Shown piece after piece: positions 9,843 through 18,368 of a DNA stretch of 64,000 nt. Below the pieces are notes generated by a model. That model did not search any database. It saw nothing but the letters and a program-made list of their open reading frames with translations, and was not told the DNA's origin. A program made the translations under genes and the position numbers. The stretch comes from Chryseolinea serpens (lineage in GTDB: Bacteria > Bacteroidota > Bacteroidia > Cytophagales > Cyclobacteriaceae), in assembly GCF_900129725.1 (NCBI RefSeq), contig NZ_FQWQ01000001.1, positions 2,356,001 through 2,420,000 of the forward strand, in the 5' to 3' direction. Position 1 is the stretch's first letter. Each line of letters begins with the position of its first letter.

Positions 9843-9863
9843 CCCCCTTTGTCTCCCTGTTGT

Positions 9864-10040
9864 AATTTCTCAAGTTCGAAATGAACTAACTGCCCGAACT
9901 TTATGACTGTCCATCATTCCCTTAGACATACTTTTAATGAAGCGGCCTCTTTATATCATGAAGCCAGACCTCGCTACCCGGATGATTTGTTTTCCGCGCT
10001 AATCGACTCGACAGAAATATCCGGGGGCGAAGCCCTTACA
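9864..10040 (+). pseudogene. Truncated copy of the methyltransferase gene 5' end
   Basis: The ATG at 9903 opens a frame whose first roughly 43 codons match the N-terminus of the methyltransferase at 10828 nearly residue for residue (HTFNEAASLYHEARPRYPDD against YTFNEAASIYNEARPRYPDD). Similarity begins upstream, around 9864, in the leader, and stops at about 10035, just where the full gene continues into its SAM-binding motif. The remaining frame to 10160 is read-through against the START gene and is unlikely to be real. The START gene lies between fragment and intact gene, so a partial duplication plus insertion or deletion is inferred. Confidence 0.75.
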
Positions 10041-10053
10041 CGCTTCAATAGAA

Positions 10054-10713
10054 CTAATCCACCAGAAACGAAAAGCTCGCCTCTTTATATTCGGGCTTGT
10101 TTACCTGGCTTCTTAAATTACGAAAGGTCTCCAGTGGACCGCGGGTGGCAAAGAGGTTGACAAGCCACGCCGGAATTGAACCACCCGGGTGCACGTGTAG
10201 TGTAAAGACAATATCGAGGTATTTATTCCTTGGCGTTACCGTCCAGTTGCTCTCGGTGTGCATAATGCGTACTACATCTTCTTGCTCGTTTAGGTAATGG
10301 GGCAAATTTTCTCCGTCCACCGTCAGCTTTTTGGTGATACTGTCCTGTTTAAGTTTCATGCGCACGATAAAATCGCGGTTGTTAGCCGGCCAGGGTACAT
10401 CAATTTCAGAATGATAGATTAATTCCGAAGAAGAAATGGTTTTTTGTACGCGACAGAATTTCGTGGCATAGACCCACTCATCGCTGGCCGGAATATCAAG
10501 TAATACGGCTGTCAGCTGCGAAAGTGTGGCTTCAATCGTGCACTCTACTTTAATGGCTTTTATGTGTGATTTTTGGACCGTGCGTGTGTACACCTTTATT
10601 CCTGCTTCTTCATTCTTAAGTTCCCAAGATTGACCTGCTAACGAAATGGAAACCAACAGGAAGCCGATCGTCAACGCTCTTCCAATACGTTCAGGTGCAA
10701 TTGTAAAAACCAT
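10054..10713 (-). CDS. START-domain (SRPBCC) lipid-binding protein, secreted
   Basis: 219 residues with a signal peptide (ALTIGFLLVSISLAGQ). The rest is a single START-like domain: WELKNEEAGIKVYTRTVQKS at the start, VPWPANNRDFIVRMKLKQ in the centre and the C-terminal helix (LVNLFATRGPLETFRNLRSQV). START domains form a hydrophobic cavity that binds lipids; the bacterial ligand is unknown. The gene is antiparallel to the methyltransferase and its truncated copy, and its stop at 10054 falls about 15 bp past the end of the duplicated segment. Confidence 0.75.
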   Translation of the reverse strand: MVFTIAPERIGRALTIGFLLVSISLAGQSWELKNEEAGIKVYTRTVQKSHIKAIKVECTIEATLSQLTAVLLDIPASDEWVYATKFCRVQKTISSSELIYHSEIDVPWPANNRDFIVRMKLKQDSITKKLTVDGENLPHYLNEQEDVVRIMHTESNWTVTPRNKYLDIVFTLHVHPGGSIPAWLVNLFATRGPLETFRNLRSQVNKPEYKEASFSFLVD

Positions 10714-10827
10714 TGTGCAATCTAAGCAGTTTGCTTTTGAATAGGGTAACGAAAGTTTAATTTTTAAATTATCTCAAATTTGAAACAAACAGGTTCTCAA
10801 CGCCGTACTACTAACTTCCAGAAATTT

Positions 10828-11613
10828 ATGGCTGACAATTCCTCACTTCGATATACTTTTAATGAGGCGGCCTCCATCTATAATGAAGCCAGACCTCGTT
10901 ACCCGGATGATTTGTTTTCCGCGCTAATCGACTCCACAGAAATATCCGCGGGCGCGAAGCTTCTCGAAATCGGTCCTGGCACGGGCCAAGCAACAAAGCC
11001 TTTAGCAGAAAAAGGATTTGACATCACGGCGATTGAATTGGGCGAAGCCTTGGCGGAAGAAGCAAAACAAGAGTTACGTGACTATAAAAACATTCAAATC
11101 ATAAAAGGCGCCTTTGAAGAAATAACACTGCCCGCAGCATCCTTTGATTTAGTTTTTGCCGCAACTTCTTTTCACTGGATTGATCCTTCGTTAAAATTCA
11201 CAAAAACTCATGAACTGCTAAAGAAAAAGGGGCATCTGGCTATTATCCATACCCATCACATTTCGGATGAACGTGGAGATATTTTTTTTAACGTCTCACA
11301 ATCGATTTTCGACCGTTATGATTTCACGGACAAACATCGAAAGCCTGAATTACCAAAAAACAAAGACCTCAAAGCTGACGATATTGATGGAAGGCTGTTT
11401 AGATTAATCCATTTTAAACGCTTTCCAATAGTCATTACCTATAGCGCGAAGAGTTTTGTGCAGTTATTAGGCACATTCTCCAACCATCTTGCCGCGACGA
11501 AAGAAGTTCGACACGCTTTTTTCAAGGAAATAGAAAACTTAATTAATGATCAGTTTCAAGGCAAAATAGATAAGCACTTTTCAATGTCATTGACTGTAGC
11601 TGAAAAATTATAG
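10828..11613 (+). CDS. Class I SAM-dependent methyltransferase
   Basis: 261 residues from ATG 10828. An upstream in-frame TTG/ATG would add 16 residues, but similarity to the truncated copy at 9903 supports the internal ATG as start. Motif I is LLEIGPGTGQATKPL (about 45-59), motif II the acidic IELGEALAEEA, and motif III/IV FDLVFAATSFHWIDP, the pattern of the UbiE/Methyltransf_11 group. The substrate cannot be told from sequence. The N-terminal FNEAASIYNEARPRYP is the usual lead-in of this group. Stand-alone gene downstream of the divergent START gene. Confidence 0.85.
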   Translation: MADNSSLRYTFNEAASIYNEARPRYPDDLFSALIDSTEISAGAKLLEIGPGTGQATKPLAEKGFDITAIELGEALAEEAKQELRDYKNIQIIKGAFEEITLPAASFDLVFAATSFHWIDPSLKFTKTHELLKKKGHLAIIHTHHISDERGDIFFNVSQSIFDRYDFTDKHRKPELPKNKDLKADDIDGRLFRLIHFKRFPIVITYSAKSFVQLLGTFSNHLAATKEVRHAFFKEIENLINDQFQGKIDKHFSMSLTVAEKL

Positions 11614-11727
11614 TCTGTAATAGCGTTGAATCCTGACTCAGCACTATTTGATCACCAGCTCGATACGTGACGCTTTAATCCAGAACGATCAATTGACTAT
11701 TGATGATCCCTCCGATTTATGAGATCC

Positions 11728-12312
11728 TTATTTATTACTTAACTGACGCCGCACCCGGCTGAGTGTTTCTTTGGTAATGCCAAGATAAGAAGCAATGATG
11801 TGCTGTGGAAAGCGCTGCAGAAACTGCGGATAAGTATTGATGAGATTGATATAGCGTTTTTCTGCCGACAAGCTGATAAGTGCATGGAGCCTCTTCTGTG
11901 CAGAAAAAGCATTATGTTCCTGTAGCTTTAAAGTCATTTCAATAAAAGCAGGTATAGGTTTTATCCGCTCATGGAATGCGTCTCTTGCCAGAAGCAACAC
12001 CTCTGTATCCTCCCAGGCATCAATATTATAAAGGGAGGGTATAAGCGTGGTCCAGCTTTCACGATCACTTGCCCACCAATTTTCAATAAACAGACCAACA
12101 ATATGTTCTGCTCCTTTTTCATCAACCGTGAATTGTCGCAGCGCTCCGTTAATAACAAAGGCAGTGATGCTACAGACTTCTCCTTCTTTTAACAAGAATT
12201 CCTTTTTCTTTATCCTTCCTGGTTTGAAGGTGTCTTTAATTGTGGCTATGTCGTTTTCACTAAGTTGTGTTGTACTGTAGCGATTTATATGGTTTATAAG
12301 CACCTCATACAT
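11728..12312 (-). CDS. Crp/Fnr-family transcriptional regulator
   Basis: 194 residues: N-terminal cyclic-nucleotide-binding-like beta roll (about 20-120; KKEFLLKEGEVCSITAFVINGALRQF) and a C-terminal winged helix with IIASYLGITKETLSRVRRQL as recognition helix. No Cys cluster of the FNR type, so oxygen sensing by an iron-sulfur cluster is unlikely. Very similar short Crp-like proteins are common in Bacteroidota, and a ligand is not known for most. A -7 box (12338-12345, minus strand) lies 26 bp upstream of the ATG. It may regulate the NmrA-like gene that follows it in divergent coordinates (12438-13343, same strand). Confidence 0.8.
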   Translation of the reverse strand: MYEVLINHINRYSTTQLSENDIATIKDTFKPGRIKKKEFLLKEGEVCSITAFVINGALRQFTVDEKGAEHIVGLFIENWWASDRESWTTLIPSLYNIDAWEDTEVLLLARDAFHERIKPIPAFIEMTLKLQEHNAFSAQKRLHALISLSAEKRYINLINTYPQFLQRFPQHIIASYLGITKETLSRVRRQLSNK

Positions 12313-12337
12313 TAATTCTACGAATAAAATTATTGCA

Positions 12338-12345
12338 CAAAGATA
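12338..12345 (-). promoter_or_regulatory. Bacteroidota -7 box for the Crp-like gene
   Basis: On the minus strand TATCTTTG, an exact TAnnTTTG match, 26 bp before the ATG at 12312. No matching -33 TTTG seen at 19 bp. Confidence 0.45.
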
Positions 12346-12381
12346 TAATTTAATCCGCTGATTGATTCTATGAACGGCAAA

Positions 12382-12410
12382 CCGGTTAGGGAACCGATCT
12401 CCCTAACCGG
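12382..12410 (-). terminator. Hairpin downstream of the NmrA-like gene
   Basis: A perfect 11-bp stem (CCGGTTAGGGA, 12382-12392, with 12400-12410) and a 7-nt loop, located 28 bp beyond the stop of the NmrA-like gene. The T-tract on the minus strand is weak (TTTGCC), so termination is likely but not certain; the dyad could equally be a binding site. Confidence 0.55.
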
Positions 12411-12437
12411 CGTTGATTTGAATGCGCTTTCGACTCT

Positions 12438-13343
12438 TTATTTTCCTTGTGCCGGCAAATTCACCAGAGCCCAATCTGCAAAAGTGGTCATCGATGAACC
12501 AGCTATCCTGTTTGCCAGTGCGATCTCTTTGGATGCATCTGAGCCCAGGTAAGTATGTGCCTGGAAATAACTGAATGTTGCGGCTATCTCGTCGGCCCCT
12601 TCAAAGAGCGCAACAAAAATTTCCGTCGGCACCTGCGTGAATGAAAATGCGTGTCCCTGTCGATTGAGTGTATCCACGATTTCGTTAAAGCTCATTAGGT
12701 CGCCCACTAGGGGCAGGTACGCACCATTGCCCGCTTCAGTTGGTTTTGTAAATACACCCGCCACGATTTTACCAAGCTCTGTGATATCACCAAGGTGAAT
12801 GCCACGTACTGTTGGATCCATCGGAAGTGCCCAGCCATCCCTTCCGTTTTCCTGTTTTTGGGGTGCGAGCGGACCCATAAAATTCTGGTAGAAAAATGGG
12901 GCTATAACGAAGGTGTGATAATCAAATCCGGCCTCCTTAATGATTTGATCGACTTTCGCCTTACCGGTAAAATGGGGGACATGGAACCGACCCTTGCTGA
13001 TTGATTCCACATCCGGCAATGTTGACCAAATGAAATGTTTAACACCGGCATCCCGGGCAGCACGTACAGCAGCTGTTGCCTGCTTCTCTTCATCGGTTCC
13101 TTTTTCCCAGAAATTGGTAACCAGGAAAACACCATATGCTCCCTGAAAGGCAGCATTAAGTGTATCAGGCCTGTTCAGATCTGCTTCCACTACTTCCTGG
13201 GCAATCGCCCAGTGTTTGCTTGGGTTGCGTGTTAAAGCACGCACTTTAAATTCGCTACTGGCCTGTAGGGCACGCACTACAGCACCGCCTTGCTGGCCTG
13301 TAGCGCCAATTACGGCGATCACTTTTCTATTGTCGTCTGTCAT
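12438..13343 (-). CDS. NmrA-like NAD(P)-binding oxidoreductase
   Basis: 301 residues. Rossmann glycine motif VIGATGQQGGAVVRAL (about 11-26), then VRALTRNP at the cofactor-specificity loop and a region FIWSTLPDVESISKGRFHVPHFTGKAKVDQII typical of NmrA/HSCARG-type atypical short-chain dehydrogenases. Such proteins reduce quinones or act as redox sensors. No catalytic YxxxK is obvious, in keeping with the family. A -7 box and a 7-bp inverted repeat lie between promoter and start codon. No direct partners; the Crp-like gene is next downstream, beyond a hairpin. Confidence 0.8.
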   Translation of the reverse strand: MTDDNRKVIAVIGATGQQGGAVVRALQASSEFKVRALTRNPSKHWAIAQEVVEADLNRPDTLNAAFQGAYGVFLVTNFWEKGTDEEKQATAAVRAARDAGVKHFIWSTLPDVESISKGRFHVPHFTGKAKVDQIIKEAGFDYHTFVIAPFFYQNFMGPLAPQKQENGRDGWALPMDPTVRGIHLGDITELGKIVAGVFTKPTEAGNGAYLPLVGDLMSFNEIVDTLNRQGHAFSFTQVPTEIFVALFEGADEIAATFSYFQAHTYLGSDASKEIALANRIAGSSMTTFADWALVNLPAQGK

Positions 13344-13344
13344 A

Positions 13345-13375
13345 TCTCAAATCTTTTGTTTGAGACACAAAACTA
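13345..13375 (-). promoter_or_regulatory. Promoter and operator candidate for the NmrA-like gene
   Basis: On the minus strand TAGTTTTG (13368-13375) matches the TAnnTTTG -7 box. Immediately downstream, between it and the ATG at 13343, is an inverted repeat TCTCAAA-N7-TTTGAGA (13345-13365). Such a placement over the transcription start suits a repressor site; the regulator is unknown. Confidence 0.4.
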
Positions 13376-13539
13376 CCAGCCGAGGTAAACGCGGACGATG
13401 ACAAATGATAATAAATAAAAAAATGCCAGGCATGCATATCGTGCTATAAGATGCGAATCCCGGATGAGCATTGTTGTACGTATCATAGCTTATGAAAAAA
13501 TGTGTCGTGGACAACCACGGATCTTAAGGAAGCCGGTTT

Positions 13540-14046
13540 TCACGCTATACCATTCTTCTCTTTGAATAGTTTGGCAACAAACGCATAGTTGGTCATTAGT
13601 AAGTATCCCATTAAAAAATTCAATCCACTAACGGCCCAATCGAATTTATCCCTCACGGTAAACTCCATTCCAGTAACCTCTTTTTTGAATGACCAGAAGG
13701 TGTGACTTAAAAAGCCAGGAACGTTATCAATAATCAAAAACCCGCCGATGACAAATGTTCCAATCTTAATGATATCCGTGGATTTTAAATTTCCGAGATC
13801 AATCCTCTCTTCTTCGAATCCGCTATCAAGTTTCAGCAATTCAACAATCTTATTAGCCTTGAAAATAAGAATAAGAAAAATCCCCAAGACAACAGCGATG
13901 GAGACCACCACCCAGACGATCGAAATCAGGTCTACGCTATTGAAAGCAAACATGATGTTGTTGGGCAAGACTGAAAACAAGGAGATCACCGCAGAATAAA
14001 GTCCAAATATTTTTATCAGCAGGACGAAGAGATCTTTTTTTGTCAT
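13540..14046 (-). CDS. Small four-helix membrane protein, unknown function
   Basis: 168 residues with about four transmembrane segments: near 10-28 (IKIFGLYSAVISLFSVL), 40-64 (SIVWVVVSIAVVLGIFLILIF), 95-112 (IIKIGTFVIGGFLIIDNV) and 142-160 (AVSGLNFLMGYLLMTNYAF). A cytoplasmic acidic loop (LDSGFEEERIDL) lies between the second and third. No family recognised; the pattern is common among Bacteroidota proteins of unknown function. Stand-alone gene. Confidence 0.6.
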   Translation of the reverse strand: MTKKDLFVLLIKIFGLYSAVISLFSVLPNNIMFAFNSVDLISIVWVVVSIAVVLGIFLILIFKANKIVELLKLDSGFEEERIDLGNLKSTDIIKIGTFVIGGFLIIDNVPGFLSHTFWSFKKEVTGMEFTVRDKFDWAVSGLNFLMGYLLMTNYAFVAKLFKEKNGIA

Positions 14047-14504
14047 TGAAATTATTGTTTTGTCAAATGCACCCGCATTTTGTTATAGCCTTGGCGAGTA
14101 TTCACCAAGATAAAATATATTTTCTATCGGCGGTAACCGTCGACAATGAGATTTGACGATCACGCATAACCCGGTGATCTTCTGCTTTCCCGAGGTTGAG
14201 GTAGATCTTGGAAATGTGTGATGGAAGTGCATGATCTGTGGTCGGCAAAAAGAAAAGTTGTCCATTGTGGAAAATGCACTGGAAAATCCCAAAGTCCGCG
14301 TTGGGGATATTGTGGATATTTAGTCCCATTCGGCCTTTTTTCCGCACTACCCTTGGCGGGACCGTGTAGTTTTTTACCCACGCTATCCGAAAAAGGCTTT
14401 TTTTAGCTATATTTAGTAGGTCGCCTATTCTCCCCCGGCGACGTGTTCGGCGGTATGTTGTTTGCTGGTCCCCGTTAGATTGATGACCCTAATTGACCTG
14501 CACC
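14047..14504. other. Gene-free leader region, part of a duplicated unit
   Basis: No credible ORF. The segment from about 14262 to 14504 is the 5' part of a 1.23-kb tandem duplication: it aligns with 15500-15733 upstream of the second esterase gene. Conserved blocks include GGGACCGTGTAGTTT (14360 area against 15588 area) and CCCCGTTAGATT just before each start. The conserved leader may hold the promoter and a structured 5' UTR. The left 200 bp should contain the promoter of the minus-strand membrane protein; no clear box was found there. Confidence 0.5.
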
Positions 14505-15389
14505 ATGAAAAAGAATCTCTTCATTTTGTTGACGATTGGGCTGATCGCTTTGGGATGCTCTAAAGATCCCGTACAGCCCGTAAATCCCAACCCGTCCCAT
14601 CCAAACACGCCGGGCGACACTACGAAAACGCCCGGAGACACCACGAAACTTCCAACAACCGATGATAAAGGCACACAAACGCCGATGCCGCTTGGTACTG
14701 ACGCTGCACCGTTTGGCTACTGGGTGTACACGCCCGAAGGTTATGCAACTCATACATTGAAATACCCGCTGCTGATCTATTTGCATGGCTCCGGCGAAGC
14801 CGGTAACAGTCAGACGACGCCAACCGATCTCAACAAAGTGTTGACGTACGGTCCTTCAAAATTGATTGCCGAAAAGCACTGGGCGCCTTCGCACTCCATG
14901 GTCGTGGTTTCGCCACAGTGTCACGAAGGATGGTGGGATCGCGAACACGTTCGTGCGTTCATTCGTTTCATCAGCACAACCTATCGCATCGATACCACAC
15001 GCATTTACCTCACCGGCATCAGCATGGGTGCCAACGGTACGCTCGATCAATTGAACTCGTTCGACAACAACCAGATTGCCGCCGCCATACCGATTGGTGC
15101 TTCCGGCGTCATGAACGATTTGTTTACCCAACGCGCCGCCAAGGTGCCTTTATGGATGTTCCATGGCGAGGCAGACGAGGGCGCTTCCCCGGAGTTTCCG
15201 ATGCAACTGGTGTCCGCCATCAACGCCTTGAACCCCACGGTCCGCGCAAAGCTGACCTTATACCCTGGGGTGGGCCATTTATGCGGGGAAATGACCTATA
15301 CCGGTTCAGGTATGGGCCATGAAAATCCCGCGTTCGATCCTTTCTCGATGGACATCTATACGTGGATGTATCAATACACAAAACACTAG
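14505..15389 (+). CDS. Lipoprotein esterase, alpha/beta-hydrolase (copy 1)
   Basis: 294 residues from ATG 14505 (an upstream TTG at 14493 is less likely). Lipobox LGC with Cys18, then a Pro/Thr-rich tether containing two PGDTTK repeats. The hydrolase domain starts near 60: oxyanion strand YLHGSGE (92-98), the CHEGWWDREHVRAFI segment, nucleophile elbow TGISMGANG with Ser173, Asp224 in FHGEADE and His258 in GVGHLCG. This is the secreted feruloyl/acetyl-esterase and PHB-depolymerase-like group, so a surface-anchored esterase acting on polysaccharide esters is likely; the substrate is not shown. A near-identical paralogue follows at 15734. Confidence 0.85.
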   Translation: MKKNLFILLTIGLIALGCSKDPVQPVNPNPSHPNTPGDTTKTPGDTTKLPTTDDKGTQTPMPLGTDAAPFGYWVYTPEGYATHTLKYPLLIYLHGSGEAGNSQTTPTDLNKVLTYGPSKLIAEKHWAPSHSMVVVSPQCHEGWWDREHVRAFIRFISTTYRIDTTRIYLTGISMGANGTLDQLNSFDNNQIAAAIPIGASGVMNDLFTQRAAKVPLWMFHGEADEGASPEFPMQLVSAINALNPTVRAKLTLYPGVGHLCGEMTYTGSGMGHENPAFDPFSMDIYTWMYQYTKH

Positions 15390-15442
15390 CGTGATCAGAA
15401 AGCCAAAGGTCTGGTAAATCTTAAAAAGAAAATGATTGACAT

Positions 15443-15481
15443 AAACCCAGGTGAAGTCACGGTGTGGCCTCACCTGGGTTT
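15443..15481 (+). terminator. Terminator of esterase copy 1
   Basis: 12-bp perfect stem (AAACCCAGGTGA, 15443-15454, with 15470-15481), 15-nt loop and a following T-run, about 55 bp past the stop codon. The homologous hairpin behind copy 2 keeps pairing through compensatory changes. Confidence 0.85.
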
Positions 15482-15733
15482 TTCTATTTCGGACCGTGAC
15501 AACGATCGAAGAACTCACCATCACGACTGGGGAATTGTGGAATATTTTGTGTGTCCTTCGGGCTTTTTTACGCACTGCGTATTGCGGGACCGTGTAGTTT
15601 CTTACCCAGGCTACCTGTAAAAGGCCATTTTCAGCCAGATTTAGTGGCCACCCTTACCCTCCACTGACGACGTACACGCCGGTATACGGTTTGCAGCTCC
15701 CCGTTAGATTAATGTCCCTAATTGACCATCCGT
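15482..15733. other. Duplicated leader of esterase copy 2
   Basis: The space between the two esterase genes (15390-15733) carries the copy-1 terminator and then this leader. It aligns over most of its length with 14262-14504, including GGGACCGTGTAGTTT and CCCCGTTAGATT, with many small substitutions. No ORF is credible in it. Confidence 0.55.
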
Positions 15734-16627
15734 ATGAAAAAAAATTTCTTCATTATGTTGACCATTGGACTGATCGCTTTGGGATGCTCTAAGGAACCCG
15801 TGCAGCCGGTAAACCCCAATCCAGATTCGTCCAATCCAGACACACCGGGCGACACAACGAAAATCCCCGGAGACGACACACTTCCTGTAACCGACGATAA
15901 GGGCACACAAACGCCCATGCCACTGGGTACCGACGCCGCACCGTTCGGGTATTGGGTATACACGCCAGAAGGTTATGCCACCGACACCACGAGATATCCG
16001 CTGCTGATCTATTTGCATGGCTCCGGCGAAGTGGGCAACAGCCAGTCGACACCAACGGACCTCGACAAAGTGTTGACGTACGGTCCATCACGAATGATTG
16101 CCGAAAAGCACTGGGCGCCTTCGCACCCCATGGTCGTCATTTCGCCACAGTGTCACGAGGGATGGTGGGATCGCGAACACGTTCGTGCGTTCATCCGCTT
16201 CGTTAGCGAAACGTATCGCATCGACACTACGCGTATTTACCTCACGGGCATCAGCATGGGTGGCAACGCCACGCTCGATCAATTGAACTCATTCGACGAC
16301 AACCAGCTTGCCGCCGCCGTACCGATGGGTGCAGCCGGAGTAATGAACGACTTGTTCACCCAGCGCACCGCTAGAGTGCCGTTGTGGATGTTCCATGGCG
16401 AGGCAGACGAGGTCGCTTCCCCGGAATTTCCGATGCAACTGGTGTCGGCCATCAACGCCTTGAACCCCCAGGTCCGCGCAAAGCTGACCTTATACCCTGG
16501 GGTGGGCCATTTATGTGGGGAAATGACCTATACCGGTACGGGTGTGGGTTTTGAAGATCCCGCTTTCGATCCCTTCTCGATGGACATCTATACCTGGATG
16601 TATCAATACACCAAGGTGAAACACTAG
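15734..16627 (+). CDS. Lipoprotein esterase, alpha/beta-hydrolase (copy 2)
   Basis: 297 residues from ATG 15734, a close paralogue of the gene at 14505. The SPII signal peptide (LGC), the tether (here shorter on repeats: PGDTTK then PGDDT), YLHGSGE, TGISMGGNA with the nucleophile Ser, FHGEADE and GVGHLCG are all kept, so both copies should be active. The main differences lie in the tether and in a two-residue C-terminal insertion. Leader and terminator are duplicated too, with an offset of 1,229 bp between start codons. Gene amplification of a surface esterase is the simplest reading; differing substrate ranges are possible. Confidence 0.85.
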   Translation: MKKNFFIMLTIGLIALGCSKEPVQPVNPNPDSSNPDTPGDTTKIPGDDTLPVTDDKGTQTPMPLGTDAAPFGYWVYTPEGYATDTTRYPLLIYLHGSGEVGNSQSTPTDLDKVLTYGPSRMIAEKHWAPSHPMVVISPQCHEGWWDREHVRAFIRFVSETYRIDTTRIYLTGISMGGNATLDQLNSFDDNQLAAAVPMGAAGVMNDLFTQRTARVPLWMFHGEADEVASPEFPMQLVSAINALNPQVRAKLTLYPGVGHLCGEMTYTGTGVGFEDPAFDPFSMDIYTWMYQYTKVKH

Positions 16628-16677
16628 CGTGATGAGGGAACCAAGGGTTTTGTAACCTTAAAAGAAATCATTGAACG

Positions 16678-16717
16678 AACCCAAATGAAGTCACCACGTG
16701 GCGTCGTTTGGGTTTTT
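16678..16717 (+). terminator. Terminator of esterase copy 2
   Basis: Stem AACCCAAA (16678-16685) with TTTGGGTT (16707-16714), extended by two pairs after one mismatch, followed by a T-run. It corresponds to the hairpin at 15443: G:C pairs there are A:T pairs here, so pairing is conserved despite sequence change. Confidence 0.8.
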
Positions 16718-16763
16718 CATTTTCGGACCGGTCGCACCTAACGGCCCGGCGTTTCGTTTGTCT

Positions 16764-17285
16764 TTATCGGGTATAATACAGTAAAACTGTACCAGACTCG
16801 AAAGGACTACATTTCACAAGCTTCAACTTTACATCCTTTTTTAAGGGATTGAAGGTCTGTTGTCCATTTCCAATCGCTGCTGGGTTTATAAGTAAATAGA
16901 GCTCGTCGACCAGGTCGTGTTCGATTAACGATGACACAAATGAATCGCCGCCATAAACCATGATCTCCTTGCCTTCCTTGTTTTTCAACACTTTTATCTC
17001 CTGTTGAAGATCACCTTTTATAAGCGTTGTATTCTCCCATTTGCTGACTGTAAGCGTATTTGAAAAAACAACATTTGGGATTTCCGAGAAGCGTTTCCCG
17101 AGTTTATGTTCGCTGTCGTTTGAATTGTTTGCTACGTCGGTCCAATAGGGAATGAACCCTTCCCCGGTCTTTCGTCCATGTAAAATGCAGTCCACGTCTT
17201 TAAGATTGTCCAAGCTAAAATTTGACATTCCTCTGTCCCATACGTTGTCAAGTGAAATATTCATTTGTACTTTTAATTTTCGCAT
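16764..17285 (-). CDS. Dihydrofolate-reductase-family protein (RibD C-terminal-like)
   Basis: 173 residues. Typical stand-alone RibD_C pattern: RKLKVQMNISLD at the start, the segment DVDCILHGRKTGEGFIPYW, a strand VVFSNTL followed by LKNKEGKEIMVYGGDSFVSSLIEHDLVDELYLLINPAAIGNGQQTF. Family members bind NADPH and resemble riboflavin reductases, but stand-alone versions are mostly of unknown substrate. Isolated gene, convergent with the duplicated esterases. Confidence 0.85.
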   Translation of the reverse strand: MRKLKVQMNISLDNVWDRGMSNFSLDNLKDVDCILHGRKTGEGFIPYWTDVANNSNDSEHKLGKRFSEIPNVVFSNTLTVSKWENTTLIKGDLQQEIKVLKNKEGKEIMVYGGDSFVSSLIEHDLVDELYLLINPAAIGNGQQTFNPLKKDVKLKLVKCSPFESGTVLLYYTR

Positions 17286-17438
17286 ATGTCTTAGGAGTTT
17301 TAATCAGTAAAATTATTTTTTTTGTTCAAGCAAATTTAAGACGCCGATATCAATGTTCGTGAGGGTGTCTGCGACTTTGGCAGGGTTTATTGCGTCATCA
17401 CCATCTTATTTGTTAATTGCCAGACAAGTAAATAAAAC

Positions 17439-18368
17439 ATGAGAAAGTTAGCCTGCATTGTCCTCCTTTTCAATTTCAGCCTGGCGACCGGTGTTGCACA
17501 GCATCATCAGATCTATTTTTCAAATAAGGTTAAAGCCGATTCGCTGAGGTCTACCGGCAACTATCACGCGGCAATCCCGTCTTTGCGCGTTTGTGTTTCC
17601 GAGCCCGAATGGGTGACCGTCGAGGATGAATTTTTTTTTGGCTACGCGCTGTTCAAGGAAGATAAGATCGATAGCGCGGCCATTTTTATGAGAAAGGCTT
17701 TGAAAAACGGGTTTCATTTTCACGACATGGGCCAGCTGAACTACTGGGAAGAAAAGGGCGTGCTCAAAAAAATGCAAAGCCATAAGGCAATGGAAGGCGT
17801 CGCGGAGTTGCTTCAAAGCAATACGGCGAACTATGTCAATCACTCGGCCATGGACAGTACGCTCCGTGCACGTTTAGTAACCGCCCGTGAACAAGATCAA
17901 CGTTTTCGCGGAGCAGACGCGAACTACAAAAAACAACGAGGCCTCGACAAAAAGAACCAGCGATTTCTCCGACAGGTCATCCAGGAGCATGGCTGGCCGG
18001 GTTGGGACATGGTGGGTTACGATGGGATGAATGCGGCATTTCTCATCGCCCAACATTCGGATAACGACAAGCGTTTTCAGCTCCAATGCCTCAACTATAT
18101 CCACGATGCATTTTATGCACAGAAAGTAGATGCTCCGTCTTACGCGTATATTATTGACAGGACCCGCATCAACGCCGGCAAACCACAATTATTCGGAACC
18201 CAGTTCGAAACGACCCAGGAAAATGGCGCGTTTGATCTAAAGGCCAGGCCCGTGGAAGACGAGCCCAACCTGGGCATACGACGCAAGGTATTTGGTTTGG
18301 TGCCGATAGAAAAATACCTGGCAGAAAGTAAAGAGAGACTACTGCGCTATCAAAATCATTTGAAATAA
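17439..18368 (+). CDS. Secreted DUF6624-like protein
   Basis: 309 residues with a signal peptide (ACIVLLFNFSLATGVAQ). The first half shows TPR-like helices (YHAAIPSLRVCVSEPEW, AAIFMRKALKNGFHF). The second half carries the segment VIQEHGWPGWDMVGYDGMNAAFLIAQHSDND and later DRTRINAGKPQLFGTQF, which I recognise as DUF6624, a family of unknown function common in Bacteroidota and Streptomyces. The invariant His/Trp/Asp-rich patch suggests a binding or catalytic site, without proof. Stand-alone gene. Confidence 0.75.
   Translation: MRKLACIVLLFNFSLATGVAQHHQIYFSNKVKADSLRSTGNYHAAIPSLRVCVSEPEWVTVEDEFFFGYALFKEDKIDSAAIFMRKALKNGFHFHDMGQLNYWEEKGVLKKMQSHKAMEGVAELLQSNTANYVNHSAMDSTLRARLVTAREQDQRFRGADANYKKQRGLDKKNQRFLRQVIQEHGWPGWDMVGYDGMNAAFLIAQHSDNDKRFQLQCLNYIHDAFYAQKVDAPSYAYIIDRTRINAGKPQLFGTQFETTQENGAFDLKARPVEDEPNLGIRRKVFGLVPIEKYLAESKERLLRYQNHLK

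Noticed and set aside
9903-10160. 85-codon frame as a real gene
   Set aside because: Only the first half has homology, to the neighbouring methyltransferase; the rest is antisense to the START gene.
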